Positions 33,474-44,081 of a stretch of 64,000 nt of DNA are shown here, one piece after another; the first letter of the stretch is position 1, and every line of letters starts with the position of its first letter. The translations under genes and the position numbers were made by a program. Source of the stretch: Uloborus plumipes (lineage: Eukaryota > Arthropoda > Arachnida > Araneae > Uloboridae); the NCBI GenBank assembly GCA_038373865.1, contig JAXGGA010001140.1, forward strand, positions 62,001 to 126,000, written 5' to 3'. Under the pieces are notes generated by a model. The model was given only the letters and a program-made list of their open reading frames with translations. It did not search any database and was not told where the DNA came from.

Positions 33474-34089
33474 TGTTACAAATCTTGTAAATAGTTGTTG
33501 TTTTTCCTGCCTTGCATCATTTTCATTAGTTTTGGTTTTATCTGACGTCATGTTGCAAAAGTATCTGAAGATATCACTTTTATCACTTGTATACCGGCCC
33601 TGTAACACTTTGCAGTTTTTACACTTGCCCTAACTTTGATAAGCGTGAAGACATTTTCGCGCCGAGTGTGTTTTTGTTTTCTTTTCACTAGAAGTTTCGT
33701 GAATGGATTGTTCGAATTTATGAATAAACAGAATACTCCAGATATTTCTAGAACGTAGTAGAAATGTCCTTCAGAGTATAAAAAACTGGCCTTGAACACA
33801 AGTCAGTTAGTTTTTCTCAGATGGGTTTTCTGAGATGCTCGTTTTCGTTCGCTTGGGCGGATGGTTGTTTTGCTTTTGTAATTGCTTAATTACTGTTCAC
33901 GTTAGATACGTGGTGCTGAGTTACTGTTGAGAGTACAGTGTACTGTTTGTTGCCTAATTGCTGATGTTTAGCAATTGTTTTCTGCTCTTATTGTAAATAG
34001 TGTAAATACTTGTAAATAAATTTATAGTTACTTCCTCAAGATTGGAATGCTCATTTGAAGAAAGTTGAAGGTGCAACGGACTCGTTACA
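33474..34089 (+). repeat. Gypsy 3' LTR
   Basis: 616 bp, differing from the 5' LTR at three transitions (see the element entry). Followed by ATAT, matching the four bases before the 5' LTR. Confidence 0.97.
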
Positions 34090-34093
34090 ATAT

Positions 34094-34421
34094 CATTTTT
34101 TTTTCAACTTGATCAGTTAAATGTTATTTTGTCTGTCATGGATCAAATGATAGTATGTTGCACAAGCGGATTGCTTTGTGTTGTTCTTCCTATATTGCAC
34201 TAAAGAAGTTATAAAAAAGAATAACTTCTAAACTCCTTTTACAAATTATTTTCATGGTGAATTATTAATTATTTTTTTGTAATAGACAAACATAAAAAGG
34301 TTTGCGGAAACAATGATAGAAATATCAAAGGTATGCTTAAAATATGAAGAGGGGCCAAGGTAACCCACAAGGTTTAAAAATACATGAATGTGTTTATATC
34401 ATTCACTATATATATTCAACC
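34094..34421. other. No gene or repeat recognised
   Basis: AT-rich spacer. Confidence 0.5.
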
Positions 34422-34423
34422 TA

Positions 34424-35990
34424 CACTAGGTGGCCAAAAGTATCCGGACACTTTCAAAAATTCACATTTTTACATATAGCTGGAGAAATAAGTGATCAAT
34501 TGTTCTTTAACTTTAGTCATACAAAATATAGGCTTCACCGAACATTTCCAAGTTGAAATTAAATTACCCTTGCATTTGGGGGACGATAAGAAGGGGGGTC
34601 GAAAGAATAACCACTTTTTGACCATAACTCTTTGAAAATAGCTCGGAATAAGCTATGCATTTCAGTAATTAATTAGCATACTATGTATAATTACTATACA
34701 AATTCAAATGAACGCACCACTCTTACTTCCGAAGATATGAAACATTTTTTAAAAAACGGCAATTTTATTTGAAGGGTTTTTGCTCAAACCACGCAGAGTT
34801 TTTGATAAAACCTTATCAAAACTTCAGGAAAGATGACAAAATACAAGAGAAAGAACATACTAAAACGGTTTTTAAAAATATTAAAAATCCGATGAGATAT
34901 GAACGTTAAAAGGAAAAAAAATTCACGGCGCATGCGCGAACGACAGAAATTTATAACTACAAAAATATTGTAGCCTGGTATATACTGCATCTTATAAAAA
35001 AAAATTCCAGTTGAATATCATGAAAATTGAAAAAGATATCAGCGATCTAGTGAGCTGTATTTCATTCATTCGCAGACAATACATACATAGTGAGGGTCTG
35101 TCCACAAAGAGCTATTTTTAAAATAAAGGTTATTTCGTCATCGTTCAAAACCAACGTTTCAGGGGGTCTCCGGATACTTTTGGCTACCTACTTATAAGGT
35201 CTTTTTGGCCGGATGGGCGAAATGTGACTTCTATGCCTAATATAAATTTTTAAACAGTGTACAATTTAACATTGAAAAATATGCTCGATTGTCCCCACAC
35301 TATTTGTGAACAACCCCTCTCCATTTATGAATTGACTGCAAATGAATGAATTACAGCTCACTAGATCGCTGATATCTTTTTCAATTTTTACGATATTCAA
35401 CTGGAATTTTTTTTATAAGATGCAGTATACACCAGGCTACAATATTTTTGTAGTTATAAATTTCTGTCTTTCGCGCATGCGCCGTGCAAAATTATTTCCT
35501 TTTAACGTTCATATCTCATCGGATTTTTAATATTTTTAAAAACCGTTTTAGTATGTTCTTTCTCTTGTATTTTGTCATCTTTCCTGAAGTTTTGATAAGG
35601 TTTGATCAAAAACTCTGCGTGTTATGAGCAAAAACCCTTATGAGCAAAAAATTGCCGTTTTTTAAAAAATGTTTCATATCTTCGGAAGTAAGAGTGGTAC
35701 GTTCATTTGAATTTGTACAGTAATTATACATAATATGCTAATTAATTACTGAAATGCATAGCTTATTCCGAGCTATTTTCAAAGAGTTATGGTCAAAAAG
35801 CGGTTTTTCTTTCGACCCCCCTTCTTATCGTCCCCCAAATGCAAGGGTAATTTAATTTCAACTTGGAAATGTTCGGTGAAGAATATATTTTGTATGACTA
35901 AAGTTAAAGAACAATTGATCACTTATTTCTCGAGTTATATCTAAAAATGTAAATTTTTGAAAGTGTCCGGATACTTTTGGCCACCGAGTG
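34424..35990. mobile_element. Foldback Tc1-type element with about 650-bp inverted arms
   Basis: TA duplications flank it (34422-34423 and 35991-35992). The outer ends are CACTAGGTGGCCAAAAGTAT and, reverse-complemented, CACTCGGTGGCCAAAAGTAT, Tc1-like termini. The arms 34424 to about 35077 and about 35333-35990 are inverted copies, with one notable indel (near 34765 against 35625). They share long near-identical blocks such as CCGATGAGATATGAACGTTA and GGGGGACGATAAGAAGGGGG. A 250-bp centre separates them and contains an extra copy of the terminus, TCCGGATACTTTTGGCTACC (35169-35188), inside the element. No transposase is encoded, so it would depend on a Tc1 transposase supplied elsewhere. Confidence 0.9.
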
Positions 35991-35992
35991 TA

Positions 35993-37418
35993 GTAGTATT
36001 TTTCAGTTCTCTCTACATCCATAAAGCTGCTTTTTTTGCATAGAAAAGAGGCTCTTGTAACCCCGAAACACATATCAGCAGTTATTTTGTAAATATACTG
36101 ATGTTTTGGTGTGTATTATAAAATACAGCACAATTTTACTAATATAAATAATTGAAAAAATAGTAACAGGCTTTCAAAAGTAATTCTTCAAGTATAAAAT
36201 AAGTTATAAATGATCAGAGTTTTTTCTTCAAATTTTGTGAAAGTAATACTCAAAGACATTACTATTTTTCACTGCCTCAGTTTAGCTTTTTCTCTCAGAA
36301 TAGAAATATGAAACTGAGTTAGAGTAAGATAATAAAGGTTAGAGCTGACAATCTGCCTATTGCATGGAAAAAATGGATAATGATTGATGTTGACTTTTTT
36401 CATACCAGTCGCTCTTTTCTTCGCAAGATCATGGGAATTTTTCAGTAAACGTCGCCATTGATTTCAGAATTTGAAGCAGCTGCCATACTTTTCAGGTTCT
36501 TCGTAAGTAGATCTTAAACAAAATATAATATTTCTAGATCAATAATGGGAGTTGGGGTACAATGGATGTTTAGATCTGAAGAAAATGATTTATGACTCTA
36601 TAACAATCATTCCTTCAAGTCATTGAGAGTTGTATTTGGGTAATATTCTGTATGATGTGGTTACGGTGGGAGTGCTGTTTCTCGTCAACTATATATATAT
36701 TTTTTTCGCTTTGTTGAATTTTACTGTTTTTCCAAAGGTGAGAACAAAGAGTTTTTTTCCCTATCATTTCCAAACAGTGAAAATAAAAAATTGATTTTAT
36801 GTGAAATCTTTCTTTTTGAAGAGCTAATCGTATTGTTCATTAATATTAATTTAAGAACTGTCAAAGATTTGAAACAATAAAATATAGGTAACACCAATAG
36901 TTAAATGAATAATGAACCATGGTGTTTGATAGGTTTCTTTTGGACCTTGTCTGTTTTTTTTTTTTTTTTTGAGATTTGCTGCATGATTTTTTTTTTCAAA
37001 GGAGGGAAACAAAAATTGTTTTGAAAAAAATGAGACAATCTTCATTGATTATCATAGTTAAAACGTAATGAATTAAAAAATAAAGAAAAACGTGTACATG
37101 TTTTTAAACTGTAATTGAAATTAAAACTTTTAAAGCTAATATGCGTTTAAACTAGTCCAATGAAGATATAATTCAGTAAAGAGAGGTGGTTACAACATGA
37201 TGCTCTAACCATGATGAGTGTGCAATCGCTATCAATTGGCTGATTTTGTACATACTTATTTTCTTACCCTAAAAAAGTCCCATGATTTAGAATCGCTAAC
37301 TGTGCAAGTAGTTTTTTGACTTTGAATATCTCCTTCTAAGGAACTCAACTTTGAATATCTACTTGAAATCTATAACTTTGAATATCAATATCCTCCGACT
37401 TTGAATATTATTCTACTT
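35993..37418. other. No gene recognised; AT-rich, with a short degenerate repeat
   Basis: Poly-T near 36954-36970. At about 37318-37407 the word ACTTTGAATAT occurs four times at roughly 30-bp spacing; the Tc1-like element inserted just after it. Confidence 0.6.
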
Positions 37419-37420
37419 TA

Positions 37421-38638
37421 CACTGAAGTGACAAAAGTCATGGGATAGCAATATGCAAATTTTCAGATGGCAGTAGCATCGCATAGAACAGGTATAAATG
37501 CGCAGTGCTTTTACAGAGCTTTCATTTCTGTTCAAGTTATTCATGTGAAGAGGTTTTAACGTGATGATGACCGCACGACGTGAATTAACAGACTTTGAAC
37601 GCGGAATGTTAGTTGGAGCTAGACGCATGGGTCATGCCATTTCGGAAATCGTTAGAGAATTCAACATTCCCAGATCCACTGTGTCAAGAGTGTGCCGAGA
37701 GTATGAAATTTCAGGCATAACATCCCACCATGGACAGCGCAGTGGTTGACCGCCTGCACTTAAAGATCGAGACCGGCGACGTCTGCAAAGAGTCGTAAAT
37801 TCTAACAGACAAGCAACACTGCGTCAAATCACCGTAGAAATCAATGTGGGACGTACAATGGACGTGTCTGCTAGAACTGTGCGGAGAAATTTGGATTTCT
37901 TGGGCTATTCCAGCAGAAGACCGACTCGAGTGCCTTTACTGACAGAACGACATCGCTTGCAGCGACTCTCGTGGGCACGTGAGCATATCGGTTGGTCCCT
38001 AGATGAATGGAAAACCGTGGCCTGGTCCGATGAGTCACGATTTCAGCTGGTAAGAGCCGATGGTAGGGTTCGAGTGTGGCGCAGACCCCACGAAGCCATG
38101 GACCCAAACTGTCAGCAAGGCACTGTTCAAGCTGGTGGTGGCTCCGTAATGGTGTGGGCTGTTTTTTCATGGCATGGACTTGGTCCTCTAGTGCGACTGG
38201 ACCGAACATTGACTGGAAATGCTTATGTGCAGCTACTTGGAGATCACTTGCAGCCATTCATGGACTTCATGTACCCAAACAACGATGGGATTTTTATGGA
38301 TGACAATGCGCCATGTCACCGGGCCACAGCTGTTCGCAATTGGTTTGAAGAAAATTCTGGACAATTCCAACGAATGATTTGGCCACCTAGATCGCCCGAC
38401 ATGAATCCCATTGAGCATTTATGGGACACCATCGAGAGGTCTGTTCGTGCCCAAAATCCTGCCCCATCAACGCTTTCACAATTATGGACGTCTATCGAGA
38501 CAGCATGGCTCAATATTCCTGCAGAAGACTTCCAACGACTTGTTGAGTCCATGCCACGTCGAGTTGTTGCACTTTGCCGGGCAAAAGGAGGGCCGACACG
38601 ATATTAAGAGGTATCCCATGACTTTTGTCACTTCAGTG
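37421..38638 (+). mobile_element. Tc1-like transposon A, 1218 bp, nearly intact
   Basis: Perfect 27-bp terminal inverted repeats beginning CACTGAAGTGACAAAAGTCA, flanked by TA on both sides (37419-37420 and 38639-38640), the Tc1/mariner target duplication. It carries one transposase frame with a single in-frame TGA. Identical ends and a single lesion suggest a fairly recent copy. Confidence 0.95.
37561..38607 (+). pseudogene. Tc1-like transposase, DD36E spacing, one nonsense codon
   Basis: 348 sense positions plus TAA. The N-terminal helix-turn-helix DNA-binding region (residues about 8-60) has LTDFERGMLVGARRMGHAIS and FNIPRSTVSRVCREYE. Codon 63 is TGA (37747-37749), probably from CGA, since related proteins have Arg-Pro here. 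Reading resumes in the same frame through a second helix-turn-helix (MDVSARTVRRNLD). The catalytic residues are D157 (WSDESRFQL), D248 (FMDDNAPCHRA) and E285 (NPIEHLWD); 36 residues separate the last two, not the classical 34. It would cut and paste the element at TA sites. Of three in-phase Met codons at 37561-37569, the true start is uncertain. Without readthrough of the TGA the protein is inactive. Confidence 0.92.
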
Positions 38639-38753
38639 TATATGTACTAAAAGTTGGCAGTCTTTCCATCTACTATGTATAGAATTCATCATTTGTTCGC
38701 TTGATAAAACTATTGTTTTGAGCTTTTTTGTTAAATATAAGTGCAGATGACGG

Positions 38754-39038
38754 CAAGGGTGGATCCACAATTGCTCCAAGCAAGGGGCGATTGTTTTTTT
38801 TTTCTTACTTGCCCCTTTTTTTGCCATGTATCCTTGTTAACACATGCTGATTATAAATGTTTTGGACCATTTTCAAAAATTTCCAGATCAGAGGCTTGAA
38901 TCCCCACATTTTCCCATAATATTATCAAAGATCAACTAAAATTGCCTTTTTTGAACTTCAAAATCGAAAAACTGCTGGAGAAGAGTCCTTCAAGGGAGGG
39001 GTGATTGCCGCATCGCCCCTTCCTTGTATCCGCCCTTG
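38754..39038. mobile_element. hAT-type MITE, 285 bp, 8-bp target duplication
   Basis: Ends CAAGGGTGGATCCA and, reverse-complemented, CAAGGGCGGATACA, each followed within about 30 bp by AAGGGGCGAT. It is flanked by GATGACGG (38746-38753) and AATGACGG (39039-39046), a near-perfect 8-bp duplication characteristic of hAT transposases. The interior is non-coding. Confidence 0.75.
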
Positions 39039-39046
39039 AATGACGG

Positions 39047-39799
39047 TAATATATTTTAGTAAGAATGGCTTAAAGGGTTCTGAATTTTATTAGTTTAAGC
39101 ATTTGCAGTAGGATTCAAAGTGTTGCTCTTAAGCTAGCCGGCTTTACTAAATCAGTGATTTATCCAAAATTGCGATAAAGATAGTAAATCGTAAAATTAA
39201 GTGGGTAATTGGATGCAATAAAAATTATCATTTTCATTCTTTAGCATTCAGTATATGAAAGCTTCGTTTCAAAAAAATACACAAGAATACTATTTTACAA
39301 TTGCGATAAATTGGCTTGAAGCTTTTTCAGACGTCCTAACCCTTTGAGACACGCTAATTTTGTTTCAGCCAACATTTTTGTTTCAATATTTTGCTGCCAA
39401 CTGTTGAACCCACTGCGTCAATCAAATGGAAAAAGATGGTGGCCTTAAACGAAGCCACCGTGACTCAATGGATCAAACTAGCTATTGTCTTATAGCGTGT
39501 TAAATATTTTGGCCCTTTATCGTACCCTCTTACAACATCCTAATCTTACAATTCTAATCATACATCGTAACCTTACAACATAGTGCATTTTATTTGAATT
39601 TTCAACGCTTAGCATGAAAGCACTCAAACATCACTAATCTTCTAAGTTATTTAATCATTGCACTAAAAAAGTTCTTCCTTGTGCACTTATTATCCAAACG
39701 ACTAAAAATGAAAAGGAAAATTTACTCAAACAAAGAAACATTATCTAGGGATAGGAAAAAAAGGGGGGACGTATACTCAATATCTCTACCTCCTTTCAT
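39047..39799. other. No gene or repeat recognised
   Basis: AT-rich spacer. Confidence 0.5.
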
Positions 39800-39990
39800 G
39801 TCTAAGTTCTGAAGTTAAAGAACTTCATAAGTACTCCTATTAGGTTCCATATCGGCTAAAACTGTCTGACAGCGCATATATGATCGTTAGTTCATCGGTC
39901 GGGATTAATGATGCTCATCTTACACCCTTTTTTTCTTCCCTGTATGCCCATTTTTCCCATTCAAGGAAAGTATGTGTGTGAGAAAGACAT
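39800..39990 (+). repeat. Dispersed repeat family D, copy 2
   Basis: Contains CTATTAGGTTCCATATCGGC, CATATATGATCGTTAGTTCA and GGGATTAATGATGCTCATCT in the order seen in the copies at 25.1 and 49.6 kb. Confidence 0.55.
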
Positions 39991-40277
39991 ATACTTTATG
40001 AAGACCTCCGATCGATTTGAAAGATATCCGGTGTTTCATTTGTTCAGTTTTTCTCTTTTAATGACATTTCTCATTCTGTATTTTCTAAGATGCAATGGGA
40101 AGTTGCATCACTTTAGTCTACGTTTAAAACACGTACTTTTATTTAATGAATCATTTAGAAAATGATGCGATGGAAAAATGTCTCTAAAAGTAATTTTTCA
40201 TATATTTTTTTAAATCATTTTGAATACACTAGGTATAGATGCATTTACTGTCAGTTTTTTTTTTAATAAATAAATAA

Positions 40278-40281
<4 letters not shown>

Positions 40282-40346
<65 letters not shown>
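40282..40346. repeat. (TA)n microsatellite
   Basis: About 32 TA dinucleotides preceded by (AAAT)n-like bases. Confidence 0.97.
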
Positions 40347-40347
<1 letters not shown>

Positions 40348-40944
40348 CTTTTTTTACATTTGCAATGAAATTATATAGAAGGCAGTGGTTGGAAAAACTA
40401 CATTTCTCTTGTAGCGAACAAATAAATAAAAGCATACACCGTTTGAGGATTGACCAAAAAAATTCGAAAAGTAGTTTACATTAATAAATTAACTCATTTG
40501 AGTATGGAATAGAGTTAGGAATTGTCTTTGAATTTATTGGTTACTGTTCCTTTTTTTTTTCTTTCTAAAATTTGTCCTTTTTAGATTTTTTTCACAATTT
40601 TTACGAATATTCGCCACAAGAAATTATTCAAAATATGAAGATTGAAAGAATTCAACCTTCAATTTTTTTTTAATTTCTTGCCTGGGAATATTTAGGAACA
40701 TGAAAATTATTTGAAGGAATATAAAAATTATAATGACAAATAAACCAAAGACATCAAACAGATAAAATGTATTTTGTCAAAATGATGTATCTAAGATCAG
40801 CTCATATTTTTATGGTTCTTATTTCTCATTGCTTCCGCTGCTGCACTCGTGCAAGATTTGCATCAGTCACAGTCAATTAAATCTTGTTTTTTTTTTCTTC
40901 GTTCTCTTAAAGAATTTTTTTTTCATTTATTTTTTAATTTAAAA
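40347..40944. other. No gene or repeat recognised
   Basis: AT-rich spacer. Confidence 0.5.
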
Positions 40945-41099
40945 GTAGTTTCCAGAAATCGCTACAAACTACTATTTTTTTGTATCGCGCTACTCACTAC
41001 TCTACTTTTTTTAAAAAGTAGTGCGCTACACTACAAACTACTAAAAATGTAGCTACTACGGTAGTTTTGCTACTTGTAGCGCGCTACTTCCGACCACTG
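40945..41099 (-). mobile_element. hAT-like element fragment (CAGTGGTCGGAAGTAGC end)
   Basis: On the minus strand it starts CAGTGGTCGGAAGTAGCGCG and continues with repeated GTAGCGCGCTAC and AGTAGTTTGTAG words in both orientations. That terminus and the GTAGC-rich subterminal repeats are typical of hAT-derived repeats. The other end is absent, so the fragment is truncated. Confidence 0.5.
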
Positions 41100-41204
41100 A
41101 TAGAAGGTATATAGATGAAGTATAGCATTTACGGTTATTTGACTTCAAATTTGCTACATTATCACTTCTCGAGCTTTTCGACTGCTAACATTGAACAAAA
41201 CAAC

Positions 41205-41268
41205 GGGATATTTGGATCAGCTTTGCGGGCCTGCATGTGGCAAGCGGGACGTAAGTTGAGCACCACTA
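41205..41268 (-). mobile_element. Second hAT-like terminal fragment
   Basis: The plus strand GCGGGCCTGCATGTGGCAAG, then GCGGGACGTAAGTTGAGCAC and CACTA, resembles a decayed hAT end (consensus ending ...GTTGAGCACCACTG). Only one end is seen. Confidence 0.4.
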
Positions 41269-42904
41269 GTTTAAAGGACCGAGATCCGTTAGCGCCCGTT
41301 TTACAGCAAAAAAGTTCAATATTTCAGTGGGAAATAATTCATGTGTGTTTTACATTACCTATAAAAGTGAAAAAAGTGTTTATTAAACATTTATTTCACT
41401 AATGGAATTCTTGTATGTTCGAAGATAATGTATAGAAAATTTAATATTAAACACGCATGGTTTATTTGAAAAAGTTAAACGAAGGATTTACTGCAACTAA
41501 ACATCAAAACCATTCTCTTAACTCTAAATATGATTCATATAATTCGTATTGCAACAATAAACTTCTAAAAATATAAAGAAATTATAGCATATACATTATT
41601 GCAATTTATAATAATGTATACTTCCTCATGATTGCGATTATGATCTTCACATGCAAAAACTAATTTTTTTTTTTCGGTATATGCGAACCTAAACTGCATC
41701 CTAAAGATTACATTTATGACTTTATAAAAATACATGGAAGTTAATTACCTGTTACAAAGCTGAAGTTAGTCAAATTATTACAATGAGATAACAATACAAC
41801 TAAAAATGATAAACACATTGGTAGCTTTTTAAATCTTGAATAGTTCCTCCTTGCGTGTCTCTATCTTATTTGTTTTTCTCAGAAAACAGTTACACAAAAG
41901 AACGCACTCGGTATTTCAACAAACTAATAGTTAAGTGTCAATTAAAAATGTCATTTGATAATGCATCATAGCAAGATGCATTAATAGATGCAAGCTTGTA
42001 CAGATATATCCAAATCCCATAAAATGTATAAAAGCAATTTTACTAATTGTTGTCTCCTTTTATTACCCATTTAAACGTCAGTTTTACGACTAAGTCTTTC
42101 AATGGGCTTTGAAGTATTAAAGAATGAGTGCAAGTTTAAATGCCATCAGCCTTTAAAAATGCCAGAACTTTTTCTTTCAACTTGCATTGTAAACGGCGAG
42201 AGATAAACAATTCTAACTCGTGTAAGCTTGTTTTATTGGCTTTAAAGTGACATTCTGTCGGAACGGTTCACTCTTGGGTGTTATGCAGAGAAAAAAACTG
42301 CATCGCGGTGTTTAATGCCATACCAGTCAATAAAAATAGAGAACTAGCTGTAAATTTTTATCGTGTCAAGCTTTGTATCTTTCACACAAAAATCTATCCG
42401 AGTTTGAAAGTTAAATTCTTAAGTTTCAGATATGAATCTTAAAAGCGATGAAATTAATGTTTGTCCATTCAGAAAAATAAAAAGTAAATCATTGTATCTG
42501 TATTCGCTTATACAGCTTCAAAAATACTTTGGAGTGCTTTGACTTTTATGGACTTGAAAAATTATGTCTGATTTCATAAATGAGTGGTAATATTATTCAT
42601 TGTGACTTTTTAACTTGTCACGCTTTGTAGATTTGGGGAAAAAGAGTTATGAATGTATGAGTGTGATATTGGTAGAAATTACTGATCGCAGCTCAAGTAA
42701 AATGATCGATTGCTTTTAAACAGAAAAATGAAATGAAACTTCTTTTCAAAATAGTAACTACTAATAACTTTTTATGAATCTTGTTGAAAATTATGCATTT
42801 TAACAGAATCAAATGTTTAGTTAAACAAATGCATAGTGTTAGAAACCATTACCAAACAATTGAAAGAGTTTTTTTTTAAAATCGTCTAAAATAATATTTT
42901 ATAT
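41269..42904. other. No gene or repeat recognised
   Basis: AT-rich. The only frame overlapping it (41115-41402) has no domain. Confidence 0.5.
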
Positions 42905-42974
42905 TTAACCTCCTGACGGTTTTGGACGTTCTGTCACGTCCACTGGGGGAACTGTCGAACAACCGGGGGGTTGA
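42905..42974. mobile_element. Tiny palindromic remnant with a TTAA flank (piggyBac-type?)
   Basis: TTAA (42905-42908) precedes CCTCCTGACGGTT; the right side reads AACCGGGGGG then TTGA. The interior has the hairpin GGACGT...ACGTCC (42924-42941). It resembles the two ends of a piggyBac-like MITE brought together by internal deletion. Confidence 0.35.
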
Positions 42975-43010
42975 AGAAATCAAACAAATGGGAAAAATTC
43001 ACCATTAAAA

Positions 43011-43877
43011 TTTAAAAGAACTGTAGAGAAGGTTTAATCATATAATACCATTTTTTATTATGATTAATAACTCGCTTGCAAACTTCCGTCGTAGTAAGAA
43101 ATATTTGTTTGCGGTTTTCTGTTCTACAAATTATGGTTTTTATCGGATTAAATTGATATTGGCGCAACACATAATGCTTCTTCGAATCAGTTAGCTTGAG
43201 TTTTTAATTTAACAGAAACAAATATGTACAAGCAGTAAAGTATAGTTAAAGTGTTGCCTACTGTAAGACTGGGAAAATTGCATAACTTACTAGGGTAATT
43301 TAAAAGAACTGTAGAGGAGGTTTAATCATATAATACCATTTTTTTTATTATGATTAATAACTCGCTTGCAAACTTCCGTCGTAGTAAGAAATATTTGTTT
43401 GCGGTTTTCTGTTCTACAAATTATGGCTTCTATCGGATTAAATTGATATTGGCGCAACACATAATGCTTCTTCGAATCAGTTAGCTTGAGTTTTTAATTT
43501 AACAGAAACAAATATGTACAAGCAGTAAAGTATAGTTAAAGTGTTGCCTACTGTAAGACTGGGAAAATTGCATAACTTACTAGGGTAATTTAAAAGAACT
43601 GTAGAGAAGGTTTAATCATATAATACCATTTTTTTTATTATGATTAATAACTCGCTTGCAAACTTCCGTCGTAGTAAGAAATATTTGTTTGCGGTTTTCT
43701 GTTCTACAAATTATGGCTTCTATCGGATTAAATTGATATTGGCGCAACACATAATGCTTCTTCGAATCAGTTAGCTTGAGTTTTTAATTTAACAGAAACA
43801 AATATGTACAAGCAGTAAAGTATAGTTAAAGTGTTGCCTACTGTAAGGCTGGGAAAATTGCATAACTTACTAGGGTA
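43011..43877. repeat. Three tandem copies of a 289-bp unit
   Basis: Units start at 43011, 43299 and 43589 with TTTAAAAGAACTGTAGAG and end in CATAACTTACTAGGGTAA. They differ at only a handful of positions (for example GAAGG/GAGGAGG, GGTTTTTATC against GGCTTCTATC, and poly-T length), so the triplication is recent. No open frame runs through the unit. Confidence 0.95.
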
Positions 43878-44081
43878 AACTCACTGTGTGAATTGTGTTG
43901 ATAAGTTTAATAGTTACTTCTATTATCTGCTACTTTACATTACCATTTGCTACTTTAAAATATTTCTCGATATTGTTATCGCATGTCACATTCCAGGAAT
44001 CTTTCATATTCAAGAACGCAAAGTTTATGCTAACCATCCACTTTTAACAAAACATATTTCTTTCTTATATGACAGGAAATA

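Larger units (their letters stand above)
27675..34089 (+). mobile_element. Complete Gypsy (Ty3-type) LTR retrotransposon, 6415 bp
   Basis: Both LTRs (616 bp each), primer binding site, one gag-pol frame and polypurine tract are present in canonical order. The duplicated target is ATAT (27671-27674 and 34090-34093). The two LTRs differ at only three positions, all transitions: 27839 A/33638 G, 27887 T/33686 C and 27986 G/33785 A. That is about 0.5%, so insertion was recent. Despite this the coding frame carries two stop codons (31376 and 31964). The gag-protease-RT-RNase H-integrase order defines the Gypsy group; no envelope-like frame is seen in the 230 bp between pol and the polypurine tract. 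Confidence 0.97.

Noticed and set aside
43011..43877. Tandem 289-bp units as a CRISPR array
   Set aside because: Units are contiguous without variable spacers and the DNA is eukaryotic.
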